Shown: in pieces, positions 17,021 through 26,233 of the stretch
Layout of the letters: every line of letters starts with the position of its first letter
How positions within the stretch are numbered: position 1 is the stretch's first letter
Source of the DNA: Clostridia bacterium
Lineage (GTDB): Bacteria; Bacillota; Clostridia; Peptostreptococcales; Anaerovoracaceae
Assembly (NCBI GenBank): GCA_902363595.1
Contig: CABJAP010000001.1
Coordinates: 372,001 to 436,000, forward strand
Direction: 5' to 3'
DNA length: 64,000 bases
Notes under the pieces: model-generated
What the model saw: the letters and a program-made list of their open reading frames with translations, nothing else
Database searches by the model: none
What the model was told of the DNA's origin: nothing
Program-made: the position numbers and the translations under genes

Positions 17021-17623
17021 ATGAAGCGCATTGGAATTTTAGGCGGGACCTTTGATCCCGTACATTACGGCCACATTGGCCTGGCACAGGATGCACGCAG
17101 GCAGGCGGGGCTGGATAAGGTTCTGCTGATTCCGGCCAAGCTGCAGCCCTTTAAGCTGGACAAGGAGATTACCTGCGGCCGGCACCGGCTGGCGATGGTT
17201 GAGCTGGCCGTTGCGAAAGACCCGGGGCTTGAAGCATCCGATTACGAATTAAGGCAGAAAGAGATTTCTTATACTTATAAGACTTTGCGGGCGCTTTCGG
17301 CCCAATGGGGCGAGGAGACCCAGATCTGCTTTATAACTGGAACAGATGCATTTTTGAAGATCGATCGATGGAAGCAGGCGGAGGAAATGCTGACTAAGTA
17401 TTCCTTTGCCGTGGGTTCCAGGCCCGGCTATAAAGAGGCGGAATTGAATCAATGTATAGAGCATTTGAAATCGGTCTATAATACAGATATTGTAAAAATT
17501 CAGAATCGCAGAAGAGACATTTCTGCCACTGAGATTCGGGAGCGGCTCTCAAGGGGAGCATCCCTCAGCGGCCTGGTTCCTGAGCAAGTAGAAAGGTATA
17601 TCAAGATAAATGGACTCTATTGA
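17021..17623 (+). CDS. nadD: Nicotinate-nucleotide adenylyltransferase
   Basis: A 200-residue enzyme that joins nicotinate mononucleotide to AMP in NAD synthesis. It contains the nucleotidyltransferase motif GGTFDPVHYGHIGLA near residue 7 and ISATEIRERL near 167, the equivalent of the ISSTxIR signature. Length is normal for bacterial NadD. It overlaps yqeK by 14 bases. The order nadD-yqeK-rsfS is highly conserved in Firmicutes and supports all three assignments. Confidence 0.96.
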   Translation: MKRIGILGGTFDPVHYGHIGLAQDARRQAGLDKVLLIPAKLQPFKLDKEITCGRHRLAMVELAVAKDPGLEASDYELRQKEISYTYKTLRALSAQWGEETQICFITGTDAFLKIDRWKQAEEMLTKYSFAVGSRPGYKEAELNQCIEHLKSVYNTDIVKIQNRRRDISATEIRERLSRGASLSGLVPEQVERYIKINGLY

Positions 17624-18176
17624 AGTTTATATAGAAAAAAACTTATCTGAAAAACGCAGACGCCATATTTACGGTGTTGTTTCCACTGCTGAAAAATTAG
17701 CCGCAAAATACGGGTGCGATCAGGAAAAAGCCAGGATCTGCGCCCTTTACCACGATATGTTCCGCAGTACTCCGGCTGCTGTGTTGAATATGTACGTCAA
17801 GCAGCTGGGGCTTGATCCTGCTTTTATGGACAATGCCAATCTGGCCCACGGCCCGATTGCGGCCAGGATTATGGAACGGGACTATGGGATCAGCGATCCC
17901 GATGTTTTGAATGCGGTAAGATATCATACCACTGGCCGGGAGGGCATGTCCCTGCTGGAAAAGGTGGTATATCTGGCAGATGCGATTGAACCCGGGCGGG
18001 AATATCCGGGAGTGGAGCCGATCCGGCGGCAGGCGGAGGTCTCTTTAGACCAGGCATGCCTGCTTGCGATGGAACGCTCGATTACATATATTGAACAGCG
18101 AGGATTGTTCCTCCATGAGGATACGATAAAAGCACGAAACGATTTGAAAAAGAAGGGAGAAATAAATGGATTGTAA
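17610..18176 (+). CDS. yqeK: YqeK-like HD-domain Ap4A hydrolase
   Basis: A 188-residue HD-superfamily protein: RRRHIYGVVSTAE near residue 12 gives the first metal histidine, LYHDMF near 46 is the HD motif, and ARIMERDYGISD and AVRYHTTG near 90-110 carry further conserved residues. Homologues in Firmicutes are symmetrical diadenosine tetraphosphatases that produce ADP. It starts inside the end of nadD and ends overlapping rsfS by 11 bases, indicating tight coupling. Confidence 0.93.
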   Translation: MDSIEVYIEKNLSEKRRRHIYGVVSTAEKLAAKYGCDQEKARICALYHDMFRSTPAAVLNMYVKQLGLDPAFMDNANLAHGPIAARIMERDYGISDPDVLNAVRYHTTGREGMSLLEKVVYLADAIEPGREYPGVEPIRRQAEVSLDQACLLAMERSITYIEQRGLFLHEDTIKARNDLKKKGEINGL

Positions 18177-18513
18177 AGACATGGCTATGTTTTCAGCAAG
18201 AGTCCTGGATAATAAAAAGGCCCGGGACATTGATGTGATCAACATTGGAACCAAAGCCGCATTTGCGGATTATATGGTTCTGGCCTCCGGCGGCAGCGAG
18301 CGGCAGATTGAAACCCTGGCCGATGAACTGGAAGAACAGTTCCAAAAGGAAGGGATCCAGGTTCGGAATATCGAAGGAAAGAAAGCTTCCGGATGGATTC
18401 TGATGGACTACGGCGATATTATCGTCAATCTGCTGACCGCGGACATGCGCGAAAAATATAACATTGAAAAAGTCTGGGGAGACTGCGAATTTTTAGATCT
18501 GGAGGATGAGTGA
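18166..18513 (+). CDS. rsfS: Ribosome silencing factor
   Basis: A 115-residue RsfS/Iojap protein that binds uL14 and blocks subunit joining under nutrient limitation. Diagnostic segments are [19 protein letters not shown] near residue 37 and [16 protein letters not shown] near 75. GGGAG precedes the ATG. The length is typical. The stop overlaps the leuS start by one base. Confidence 0.96.
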   Translation: MDCKDMAMFSARVLDNKKARDIDVINIGTKAAFADYMVLASGGSERQIETLADELEEQFQKEGIQVRNIEGKKASGWILMDYGDIIVNLLTADMREKYNIEKVWGDCEFLDLEDE

Positions 18514-20981
18514 TGATCGATAAATACAACTTTACGGAAATTGAAGCCAAATGGCAGAAAAAGTGGCAAGACGCGGATATTTTTAAGACCACGGAAGATG
18601 AAACTAAGGAAAAATATTATGTACTGGAAATGTTTCCATACCCATCAGGCAAACTACATATGGGTCATGTGAGAAACTATTCCATCGGCGATGTCATTGC
18701 CAGATTCAAGACCATGAAAGGCTTTAATGTGCTCCATCCCATGGGATGGGATTCTTTCGGCCTGCCAGCGGAAAACGCAGCTATCAAACATGGCGCCGCA
18801 CCCAGCGAATGGACCTGGAACAACATTGACGAAATGCGCGACCAGCTTTGCGAACTGGGACTTTCCTATGATTGGGACAGAGAGGTGGCTACCTGCCATC
18901 CCGACTATTACAAATGGATGCAATGGATTTTCATCCAGTTTTACAAGAAGGGCCTCGCCTATAAAAAAGAGAATCCAGTAAACTGGTGTCCCAGCTGCCA
19001 GACGGTTCTGGCCAACGAGCAGGTTGTGGATGGAAAATGCGAACGCTGCGGCGCGGAAGTGGGAAAAAAGGAACTGTCTCAGTGGTATTTTAAGATCACC
19101 GATTATGCGGAGCGGCTCCTTTCCAATCTGGACAAGCTGCCGGGATGGCCGGAAAAAGTTAAGACCATGCAGAAAAACTGGATCGGTAAGAGCATCGGCG
19201 CAGAGGTTACGTTTGAAATCGAAGAATTTGATAAAGGCCTGGATATCTTCACCACCAGACCGGACACCCTCTACGGTGTGACCTATATGGTACTTGCTCC
19301 CGAACATCCTTATTTGAAGGATTTAGTGGCCGGCGGCGAGTATGAGGAAGCTGTAAAGGCATATGTGGATAAAGTCCAGCATATGTCCGATATTGAGCGT
19401 ACGTCCACTACCAATGAAAAGACCGGCCAATTTATCGGCCGTTATGCGGTCAATCCGGTTAACGGCAAGAAAGTGCCGATTTATATTTCCGACTATGTAC
19501 TGATGGATTATGGTACCGGCGCCATTATGGCCGTACCGGCGCATGACCAGCGGGACTTTGAATTCGCTAAGAAATTCGGCCTGGATATTATACCGGTTGT
19601 AGATACCGACGATCCGGACATCGATGTATATAACCTGAAGGAAGCCTTTGCTGCCGAAGGAAATATGATCAACTCGGAAATGTTCACAGGTATGAACAAT
19701 CAGGAAGCGATCACCAAGATCATCGATTACCTGGAAGAAAAGGGCATCGGTAAAAAGTCCATCAACTATCGGCTCCGCGACTGGCTGATTTCCAGACAGA
19801 GATATTGGGGTACGCCGATTCCGATGATCTACTGCGATGAATGCGGATGGGTTCCGGAAAAAGAAGAGAACCTGCCGGTTATGCTGCCCACGGATGTGGA
19901 ATTTACCGGCAAGGGCGAGTCACCCCTGACCACCAGCAAAACCTTTGCCAAAGCGGTCTGCCCAAAATGCGGAAAGCCGGCAAGACGGGAAATGGATACC
20001 ATGGACACCTTCCTGGATTCATCCTGGTATTTCCTGCGCTATTGTGACGCCCAAAACGAAAAAGAAGCCTTTAACCTGGAAAAGATTAAATACTGGATGA
20101 GCGTGGACCAATATATCGGAGGCGTGGAACATGCGATCCTCCACTTGATGTACGCCAGATTCTTCCAGATGGCCCTTTATGATCTGGGACTGGTGAACAC
20201 AGACGAGCCTTTTGTCAATCTGCTGACTCAAGGCATGGTCATCAAAGATGGAAAGAAAATGTCCAAATCCATCGGGAACGTGGTCAGCCCTGCGGAAATC
20301 ATTGAAAAGTACGGCGCTGATACGGCACGACTGTTCATTCTCTTTGCGGCTCCTCCGGAAAGAGAGCTGGACTGGTCCGATAAAGGAGTGGAGGGAAGCT
20401 ATCGTTTCCTGAACCGCGTCCACAGATTGGTCTATGAGTTTGCGGAAAAGTATCAGGACGTGCCGGAAAGCTACGAATTAAAGAACAAGGCGGACAAGGA
20501 CCTGGCATACGCCATGAACTATACCATTAAAAAGGTATCGGACGATGTTGGCGGAAGGTTCAATTTCAATACGGCGATCAGTTCGGTCATGGAGCTGGTC
20601 AATGAAATGTACAAGTATAAAGAAGGAGAAGTAAATCCCGGACTTTTCGGAGAGGCAGTCAAAAATCTGGTACTGGTCCTGTCTCCGTTCACGCCCCATA
20701 TCTGCGAAGAAATGTGGGAGCACCTGGGACATGATTCCTTTATTTATAAAGAAGCGTGGCCGGTATGCGACGAAAGCGCATTAGTGAAGGACACCATAGA
20801 AGTAGTTGTTCAGATCAACGGAAAAGTAAAAGAAAAAATGGACGTACCGGCAAATCTGAATAAAGCAGAACTGGAAAAGCTGGCAATGGAAAACGAAAAA
20901 GTACAAACGCTGACAAGCGGCAAGAACGTTGTGAAAGTAATCGCAGTGCCAGGTAAGCTTGTCAATATCGTTGTAAAATAG
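18513..20981 (+). CDS. leuS: Leucyl-tRNA synthetase
   Basis: This 822-residue class I synthetase has the HIGH-equivalent [13 protein letters not shown] near residue 49, a zinc-like module with CPSC and CERCG between about 155 and 180, the CP1 editing domain (about 225-410) with TTRPDTLYG, and KMSKSIGN near 581. It ends in the anticodon and C-terminal domains. The ATG at 18513 is chosen because GGAGG lies eight bases upstream; a GTG at 18510 is less well placed. It is translationally coupled to rsfS. No T-box leader is present. Size matches bacterial LeuRS (about 805-880). Confidence 0.97.
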   Translation: MIDKYNFTEIEAKWQKKWQDADIFKTTEDETKEKYYVLEMFPYPSGKLHMGHVRNYSIGDVIARFKTMKGFNVLHPMGWDSFGLPAENAAIKHGAAPSEWTWNNIDEMRDQLCELGLSYDWDREVATCHPDYYKWMQWIFIQFYKKGLAYKKENPVNWCPSCQTVLANEQVVDGKCERCGAEVGKKELSQWYFKITDYAERLLSNLDKLPGWPEKVKTMQKNWIGKSIGAEVTFEIEEFDKGLDIFTTRPDTLYGVTYMVLAPEHPYLKDLVAGGEYEEAVKAYVDKVQHMSDIERTSTTNEKTGQFIGRYAVNPVNGKKVPIYISDYVLMDYGTGAIMAVPAHDQRDFEFAKKFGLDIIPVVDTDDPDIDVYNLKEAFAAEGNMINSEMFTGMNNQEAITKIIDYLEEKGIGKKSINYRLRDWLISRQRYWGTPIPMIYCDECGWVPEKEENLPVMLPTDVEFTGKGESPLTTSKTFAKAVCPKCGKPARREMDTMDTFLDSSWYFLRYCDAQNEKEAFNLEKIKYWMSVDQYIGGVEHAILHLMYARFFQMALYDLGLVNTDEPFVNLLTQGMVIKDGKKMSKSIGNVVSPAEIIEKYGADTARLFILFAAPPERELDWSDKGVEGSYRFLNRVHRLVYEFAEKYQDVPESYELKNKADKDLAYAMNYTIKKVSDDVGGRFNFNTAISSVMELVNEMYKYKEGEVNPGLFGEAVKNLVLVLSPFTPHICEEMWEHLGHDSFIYKEAWPVCDESALVKDTIEVVVQINGKVKEKMDVPANLNKAELEKLAMENEKVQTLTSGKNVVKVIAVPGKLVNIVVK

Positions 20982-21033
20982 GTTTTCTCAGCTTTTCAGG
21001 AAGAAAGAGAAAGAAAAGAGAGAACGGAAATTT

Positions 21034-22725
21034 ATGAAAACAAAACAACAGAATACGAATAACAACAGAGGCGGAGCAGCGCTGAAAATCATCCCCCTGG
21101 GCGGACTCAACGAGATCGGAAAAAATATGACCGTCCTGGAATACAAGGATGAGATACTGGTCATTGACTGTGGTCTGTCCTTTCCCGATGATGATATGTT
21201 CGGGATTGATATGGTTATCCCTGATTTTTCCTATCTGGTTCAGAATCGGAAAAAAATCAAGGGCATCGTGATCACCCACGGTCACGAGGACCATATCGGC
21301 GCCGTCCCTTATCTGCTGAAAGTGCTCAACGTACCCATCTACGGGACCAGGTTCCCGCTGGGGCTGATCGAAAACAAGCTGAAGGAGCACGGATTAAAAG
21401 GGAAGTTGCACCCAATCAAGGCCGGACAGAAATTCAAGCTGGGCGTCTTTGAGGTGGAAACGCTGAGGATCACCCACTCGATCGTGGATTCCATCTGCCT
21501 CTGTATCAACACGCCTGCCGGAAGGATTTTCCATACCGGCGATTTTAAGATCGACTATACGCCGGTGGACGGGGAACCCCTCGATTTTGCCAGGTTGGCG
21601 GAGCTGGGTTCAAAGGGCGTGCTCCTGATGATGGCCGACAGCACCAACGCCACCAGACCGGGGTATACCTCATCGGAAAAGGTGGTCGGCCGCACGCTGG
21701 AAGATATTTTCCGCAGATCCCAGACCAGGATCCTGATCGCCACCTTCTCTTCCAACGTCCACCGAATTCAGAAGATTATTGATATCGCCGTAATGTGCAA
21801 ACGGAAAGTGGCTGTCTCCGGCAGGAGCATGGTTAACGTGGTGGCTCTGGCCCAGGAATTGGGATACATTAAGATTCCTGCCAATGTGCTGGTTGATATC
21901 AACAAGACAAGAAATATACCGGATAAAGATCTTGTGATCATAACGACTGGAAGTCAGGGCGAGCCCATGTCGGCATTGTCCCGTATGGCTACCAACGACC
22001 ATAAGGCTGTAAAGATCAAAAAGGGCGACATGGTTATCCTTTCGTCCACACCGGTGCCTGGAAACGAAAAGACCGTTTCCAACGTGGTAAACAAGCTCTT
22101 TGAGAAGGGGGCGGAGGTCATCTATTCGGATATTGCCGATATCCATGTTTCTGGCCATGCCTGCCAGGAAGAGCTGAAGCTGATGCACTCTCTCATACGG
22201 CCCAAGTATTTCATGCCTGTACACGGAGAGTACCGCCACTTGAAAAAGCATTCGGAAATTGCCCAGTCCCTGGGAATGCCGGAGAGCAAAATCTTCATTC
22301 TGGAAAACGGTGATGAGCTGGATGTGAACAGACGTCAAGCGAAAATCGTCACCAGTGTGGCGGAGGCCGAAGGCGTGATGGTTGACGGTCTGGGAGTAGG
22401 AGATGTAGGCAACATCGTGCTCAGAGACAGGCGGCTCCTTTCCGAATCGGGATTGATCATTGTGGTCGCTGCCATTGACCGGCAGAATAATTGCGTCTCC
22501 TCTGGTCCGGACATTATTTCCAGAGGGTTTGTCTATGTGCGGGAAAATGAAAAGCTCATCGACGATGCCTGCGATCTGGCGGCGGATATTTTGGAAAAAT
22601 GCTGCAAAAAGAACGTGCGCGACTGGAATGCTATGAAAACTGCCGTCCGCGACGGCCTGAGAAGCTATATTTATAATAAGACCATGAGAAGTCCGGTGAT
22701 TTTGCCGATATTTTTGGAGGTATAA
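21034..22725 (+). CDS. Ribonuclease J
   Basis: A 563-residue metallo-beta-lactamase/beta-CASP nuclease for RNA turnover and processing with endonuclease and 5' exonuclease activity. The metal motif THGHEDHIGA is near residue 80, HSIVDS near 150 and HTGDFK near 168. The beta-CASP part follows, with TTGSQGEPMSALSRMA near 310 and HVSGHACQEELK near 370, and the C-terminal domain from about 450. The N-terminus has a short lysine/asparagine-rich extension. Whether it corresponds to J1 or J2 cannot be told, so I leave the symbol blank. The ribosome site is weak (ACGGAA). Confidence 0.94.
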   Translation: MKTKQQNTNNNRGGAALKIIPLGGLNEIGKNMTVLEYKDEILVIDCGLSFPDDDMFGIDMVIPDFSYLVQNRKKIKGIVITHGHEDHIGAVPYLLKVLNVPIYGTRFPLGLIENKLKEHGLKGKLHPIKAGQKFKLGVFEVETLRITHSIVDSICLCINTPAGRIFHTGDFKIDYTPVDGEPLDFARLAELGSKGVLLMMADSTNATRPGYTSSEKVVGRTLEDIFRRSQTRILIATFSSNVHRIQKIIDIAVMCKRKVAVSGRSMVNVVALAQELGYIKIPANVLVDINKTRNIPDKDLVIITTGSQGEPMSALSRMATNDHKAVKIKKGDMVILSSTPVPGNEKTVSNVVNKLFEKGAEVIYSDIADIHVSGHACQEELKLMHSLIRPKYFMPVHGEYRHLKKHSEIAQSLGMPESKIFILENGDELDVNRRQAKIVTSVAEAEGVMVDGLGVGDVGNIVLRDRRLLSESGLIIVVAAIDRQNNCVSSGPDIISRGFVYVRENEKLIDDACDLAADILEKCCKKNVRDWNAMKTAVRDGLRSYIYNKTMRSPVILPIFLEV

Positions 22726-22726
22726 A

Positions 22727-23089
22727 ATGAATGTATATGATGAGGCCCACAAATTAAACCAGGCCATCAAGGAATCAGAAGAATACAAACAGTATCAGGC
22801 TGTAAAGGAGAAAATCAAAGGAAATACTCAGTTGGAACAGACGCTTAACGATTTTAAAACCAAACAAATTTCCATGCAGGCCCAGCAGATGATGGAAGGC
22901 CAGATGAATCAGGAGGCAATGGCCCAAATCCAGCAGCTTTCCATGGTCCTGATGCAGGATCCGCTGGCTGCTGAATATTTGCAATGCGAAATGCGGTTTT
23001 CCCTGATGATCAATGATGTCTATCAAATCCTTTCGGAAGTGATCGATTTGGGATTAGGGGGTGTGCTCGGTGGAAAACAGAATGATTAA
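22727..23089 (+). CDS. YlbF/YmcA family protein
   Basis: A 120-residue helical protein of the PF06133 family (YlbF, YmcA, YheA). It begins NVYDEAHKLNQAIKESEEY and continues with LEQTLNDFKTKQ, the typical helical layout. In Bacillus, YlbF and YmcA work with YaaT to influence RNase Y and competence/sporulation signalling. Its position directly after an RNase J gene is consistent with RNA metabolism. The start is one base after the RNase J stop. The end overlaps the next gene by 20 bases. Confidence 0.85.
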   Translation: MNVYDEAHKLNQAIKESEEYKQYQAVKEKIKGNTQLEQTLNDFKTKQISMQAQQMMEGQMNQEAMAQIQQLSMVLMQDPLAAEYLQCEMRFSLMINDVYQILSEVIDLGLGGVLGGKQND

Positions 23090-23768
23090 GACTCCTGACG
23101 AGATTTTAAAAATCATGAAAGCAGAAGCCATGGGCGATATGTGCTTCTCCCACATCCTGGATTTTATCAAGGTAGGCATGACGGAGCTTGAGGTTGCAGG
23201 TGAGATTGAACGGGTGCTGCTGGCGCTTGGCGCGGAAGGCCTTTCTTTTCCAACCATCTGCGTTTCCGGTACAAGAACTGAATTTCCCCATGGGGAGCCT
23301 ACGGATAAAGTGATTATGGAAGGCGATTTGGTTACTATAGATATGGGCGCGGTCGTGGACGGCTATTGCGGAGATATGACCAGAACCGTGGCTATGAATT
23401 ACATCCGCGATGATCAGCAGGAAGTATACGATGTGGTTCTTCGCTCCCAGGAGGCCGGCCTTGCTGCCGTCAAATCCGGTGTCAGATGCTTTGATGTGGA
23501 CAAGGTTTGCAGGGACATCATCGCAGACGCCGGTTACGGAGAATACTACATTCACGGCACCGGACACGGGGTGGGCACGGAGGTCCATGAGGCTCCCACC
23601 CTCAATACCAAAAGCGATGAAGTTCTGGCGGAATATATGCCGGTTACAATTGAGCCGGGTATTTACATACCTGGAAATTTCGGAGTGCGGATTGAGGACT
23701 TGGCAATCGTTACAGACTTTGGTATAATAAATACGACTAAGTCTTGTAAAGAGCTGATTATACTCTAA
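23070..23768 (+). CDS. M24 metallopeptidase, catalytic domain only (Xaa-Pro aminopeptidase-like)
   Basis: This 232-residue protein has the complete pita-bread peptidase metal set: MGAVVDGYCGDMTRT near residue 92, GTGHGVGTEVHEAPTL near 165 and EPGIYIPG and GVRIED near 197-215. The segments resemble Xaa-Pro aminopeptidase (YqhT/PepP) rather than methionine aminopeptidase, but the usual N-terminal creatinase-like domain of about 120 residues is missing. The N-terminus starts where that domain would join. GTG 23070 has AGGGGG eight bases upstream; ATG 23082 is an alternative. It is followed by efp, the usual partner of yqhT. It could still be a divergent MetAP-like enzyme. Confidence 0.85.
   Translation: MENRMIKTPDEILKIMKAEAMGDMCFSHILDFIKVGMTELEVAGEIERVLLALGAEGLSFPTICVSGTRTEFPHGEPTDKVIMEGDLVTIDMGAVVDGYCGDMTRTVAMNYIRDDQQEVYDVVLRSQEAGLAAVKSGVRCFDVDKVCRDIIADAGYGEYYIHGTGHGVGTEVHEAPTLNTKSDEVLAEYMPVTIEPGIYIPGNFGVRIEDLAIVTDFGIINTTKSCKELIIL
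23700..23728 (+). promoter_or_regulatory. Internal sigma-A promoter for efp
   Basis: TTGGCA (23700-23705) and TATAAT (23723-23728) with 17 bases between, inside the 3' end of the peptidase gene and 74 bases before efp. It would let efp be transcribed at its own level. Confidence 0.65.
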
Positions 23769-23802
23769 TTAAAAATACAAATTTAAGAAAGGTCGAGAAT
23801 TT

Positions 23803-24363
23803 ATGATTTATGCAGGTGATTTTAGAAAAGGTATTACATTTGAAATTAACGGCGAACCCCATGTTGTTCTGGATTTCCAGCACGTTAAACCGGGCAAGGG
23901 GGCTGCTTTTGTAAGAACCAAATACAGAAACATCCTTACGGGAGCCACCAGAGAAGAAGCCTTCAACCCCAATGACAAGTTCCCCAAAGCCCATATTGAA
24001 ACCAAGACCATGCAGTATCTGTATAATGACGGAGATCTCTATTACTTCATGGATCCGGAGTCATATGAACAGATTCCTCTGCCTTTTGAACAGGTGGAAG
24101 ATGCGATGAATTATTTGAGGGAGAATGATGAGGCAACAATTAAATTCTACAAGGGCAGCGCTTTCCTTGTGGAAGCGCCCAACTTCGTCGATTTGAAGGT
24201 TATCGAGACAGAGCCCGGCGTAAAAGGAGACACTGCCACCAACGTAACAAAGGCAGCTACTGTTGAAACCGGCGCGGTCGTTCACGTTCCTATTTTCATC
24301 GAAGAGGGTGAAATCATCCAAATCGATACCAGAACCGGAGAATACCTGGGAAGATCCAAATAA
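23803..24363 (+). CDS. efp: Elongation factor P
   Basis: A 186-residue factor that relieves ribosome stalling at polyproline. It starts [17 protein letters not shown] and has the domain I loop [16 protein letters not shown] with the tip lysine near residue 32, then two OB domains and the C-terminal [14 protein letters not shown] end ([10 protein letters not shown]). Length is exactly typical. The partner enzymes EpmA/EpmB are not in this window; Firmicutes often use other or no modification. It has an upstream internal promoter and a downstream terminator. Confidence 0.97.
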   Translation: MIYAGDFRKGITFEINGEPHVVLDFQHVKPGKGAAFVRTKYRNILTGATREEAFNPNDKFPKAHIETKTMQYLYNDGDLYYFMDPESYEQIPLPFEQVEDAMNYLRENDEATIKFYKGSAFLVEAPNFVDLKVIETEPGVKGDTATNVTKAATVETGAVVHVPIFIEEGEIIQIDTRTGEYLGRSK

Positions 24364-24376
24364 ACAATCAAACCGG

Positions 24377-24400
24377 AGGGACGTTTTGGCGTCCCTTTCT
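24377..24400 (+). terminator. Short terminator after efp
   Basis: AGGGACG (24377-24383) pairs with CGTCCCT (24390-24396) around a six-base loop, followed by TTTCT. The T-run is short, so it may be partial. Confidence 0.65.
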
Positions 24401-24450
24401 GCGTATTATACGGTCAATCAAGGGTGCTTTTCCGTACGGGCGGCAAGTCA

Positions 24451-24479
24451 TTGACACTTTTAAATGGAGCAGATGGAAT
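24451..24479 (+). promoter_or_regulatory. Possible promoter for mltG
   Basis: A perfect TTGACA (24451-24456) is followed after 17 bases by TGGAAT (24474-24479), a weak -10. It lies just after the efp terminator and 34 bases before mltG. Confidence 0.4.
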
Positions 24480-24513
24480 ATCAGCAATTATTGCAGAAAC
24501 GAGGACAAACGAG

Positions 24514-25587
24514 ATGAGAAGGGCGAATCAGGGTAATCGAGGCGGGCTTGGGATCCGGCTTGTGATCATATTAGCGATAATCGTAATCATTTTAGCAGGG
24601 GGGCTTTTTTTCTACGTGCACGGTATTTCGGCCACCGATCCTGGCAATCAGGAAAAAGTGAGCATTACCGTTGAGCCGGGGACCGGGGTCATGCAGATCC
24701 TCAACCAGCTGGACGAGGCCGGGCTGGTTGAAAACAAATTCTGCGGAAAGGTTTATGTCAAGCTGGCATCACCGGACAAGATTCAGGCGAATACTTATGT
24801 GCTCAGCAAGGATATGACTCTGACGGAAATCTTTTCCGCAATGGACAGCGGGGATCCTGCGTATATTTCCCAGTCCAAATTCACGATCATAGAAGGCGCC
24901 ACCATTCCCCAGGCCGCAGAAGCCATCGCCGATGAATCGGGTTTGTCTCAAAAGGCAATTATGAAAAAGTGGTCGGACACAGCCTATTTGAAGAAGCTGA
25001 TTGAAAAATATTGGTTCCTGACCGATGATTTGCTCAATAAGGACTTGAAATACCCGCTGGAGGGTTATCTCTATCCGGAGACCTATTTCCTCTCTGAAAA
25101 GGACCCGGATATTGAAAAAATTACGGAAACCATACTGGACAAGATGGACGAAGAACTGACACCCATCAAGGGCGACATAAAATCAAAATTGAACATGTCC
25201 GTTCACCAGTTCCTTTCTTTTGCTTCTGTCGTGGAGCGGGAATCCCTTTTTGAGGCTGACCGGCCCAAGATTGCAGGCGTCTTTAAAAACCGACTGGATC
25301 AAGACATGGCTCTTCAGAGCGATATTACCGTTTTGTATGCCCTGGACCGGACCGGAGTCAAGGTTTCCATCAAGGAAACTCAGGTGGACTCCAAATACAA
25401 TACGTATAAGTATAAGGGGCTTCCTGTAGGCCCAATCTGTGCAGTACCGCGAAGGACGATGGATGACTGCCTCAATTATGAACCCAGCGACTATCTGTTC
25501 TTCTTTGCCACAGAAAAAGGAGAGGTGCTCTATTCCAAGACTTATGAAGAGCACCAGAAAATTGTCAAGGAAAATAAATGGTATTAA
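24514..25587 (+). CDS. mltG: Endolytic murein transglycosylase MltG (YceG-like)
   Basis: A 357-residue membrane-anchored enzyme that cuts nascent glycan strands and ends their elongation. There is one membrane helix at about residues 13-35 after a short basic N-terminus, then a LysM-like subdomain and the YceG catalytic domain. The catalytic glutamate is in ASVVERES near residue 240; ALQSDITVLYAL near 266 and the motif GLPVGPICAVP near 305 are diagnostic. The ATG at 24514 has ACGAGG upstream; the longer frame from 24424 includes the promoter region and is rejected. The next gene starts immediately after its stop. Confidence 0.94.
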   Translation: MRRANQGNRGGLGIRLVIILAIIVIILAGGLFFYVHGISATDPGNQEKVSITVEPGTGVMQILNQLDEAGLVENKFCGKVYVKLASPDKIQANTYVLSKDMTLTEIFSAMDSGDPAYISQSKFTIIEGATIPQAAEAIADESGLSQKAIMKKWSDTAYLKKLIEKYWFLTDDLLNKDLKYPLEGYLYPETYFLSEKDPDIEKITETILDKMDEELTPIKGDIKSKLNMSVHQFLSFASVVERESLFEADRPKIAGVFKNRLDQDMALQSDITVLYALDRTGVKVSIKETQVDSKYNTYKYKGLPVGPICAVPRRTMDDCLNYEPSDYLFFFATEKGEVLYSKTYEEHQKIVKENKWY

Positions 25588-26232
25588 ATGAATATTATAA
25601 ACGATAAAGTTACTGCATATATCGACGCATTATACCAGCCCATGGACAGCCGCCTGGCCCTTTTGCGGCAGCAGGCGGAGGAGGATAATGTTCCCATTAT
25701 TCTAAGGGACACGGAGACGTTTTTGATGAATCTTCTGCGCATCCGAAAACCGGTGAAAATCCTGGAGATCGGTACGGCGGTGGGTTATTCGGCAGCTTGT
25801 ATGGCAAAGACCTGTCCTTTTAGCCGGATTATCACCATCGAAGCCGACCCTCAAATCGGCATGACAGCAAGAAAAAATATTGAAATGCTGGGACTTCAGG
25901 ATCGGGTTCAGGTGATCCTGGGGCCGGGCCAGGAAGTACTGGATCAGCTCACCGGCCCCTTTGATTTTGTATTCATCGATGCGTCCAAAAGCAATTACCG
26001 CACTTTTTGGGATAAAACACTTCCCATATGCTCTTCCGAGGCTGTCATCGTCTGCGATAATGTGCTTTTAAAAGGTATGATCGTTTCCGAAGAATACGAT
26101 CCGCGAAAAAAACACAAGACCCATATCCGTAAACTGCGGGATTTTCTCACCCATATCACACAGACCGACTGTGCCGACACGTCGCTCCTTCCCATCGGCG
26201 ACGGCGTTTCTTTTAGTGTATTGAAAGGATAA
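25588..26232 (+). CDS. trmR: O-methyltransferase, TrmR-like (tRNA 5-hydroxyuridine methyltransferase)
   Basis: A 214-residue SAM-dependent O-methyltransferase of the catechol-OMT-like family: ILEIGTAVGYSAACMAK near residue 52 is the SAM loop and FDFVFIDASKSNYRTFWDK near 127 carries the metal-site aspartate. In Bacillus subtilis the homologue YrrM (TrmR) completes 5-methoxyuridine at the tRNA wobble position, and it sits beside U32 peptidase genes that make the hydroxyl intermediate. The same pairing occurs here: a U32 gene follows after one base. Specific function is inferred from this context. Confidence 0.85.
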   Translation: MNIINDKVTAYIDALYQPMDSRLALLRQQAEEDNVPIILRDTETFLMNLLRIRKPVKILEIGTAVGYSAACMAKTCPFSRIITIEADPQIGMTARKNIEMLGLQDRVQVILGPGQEVLDQLTGPFDFVFIDASKSNYRTFWDKTLPICSSEAVIVCDNVLLKGMIVSEEYDPRKKHKTHIRKLRDFLTHITQTDCADTSLLPIGDGVSFSVLKG

Positions 26233-26233
26233 T

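Noticed and set aside
13958..20981. T-box leaders ahead of hisS, aspS, leuS or alaS
   Set aside because: Gaps before these genes are too short, and no T-box consensus (TGGNACCGCG-type) was seen.
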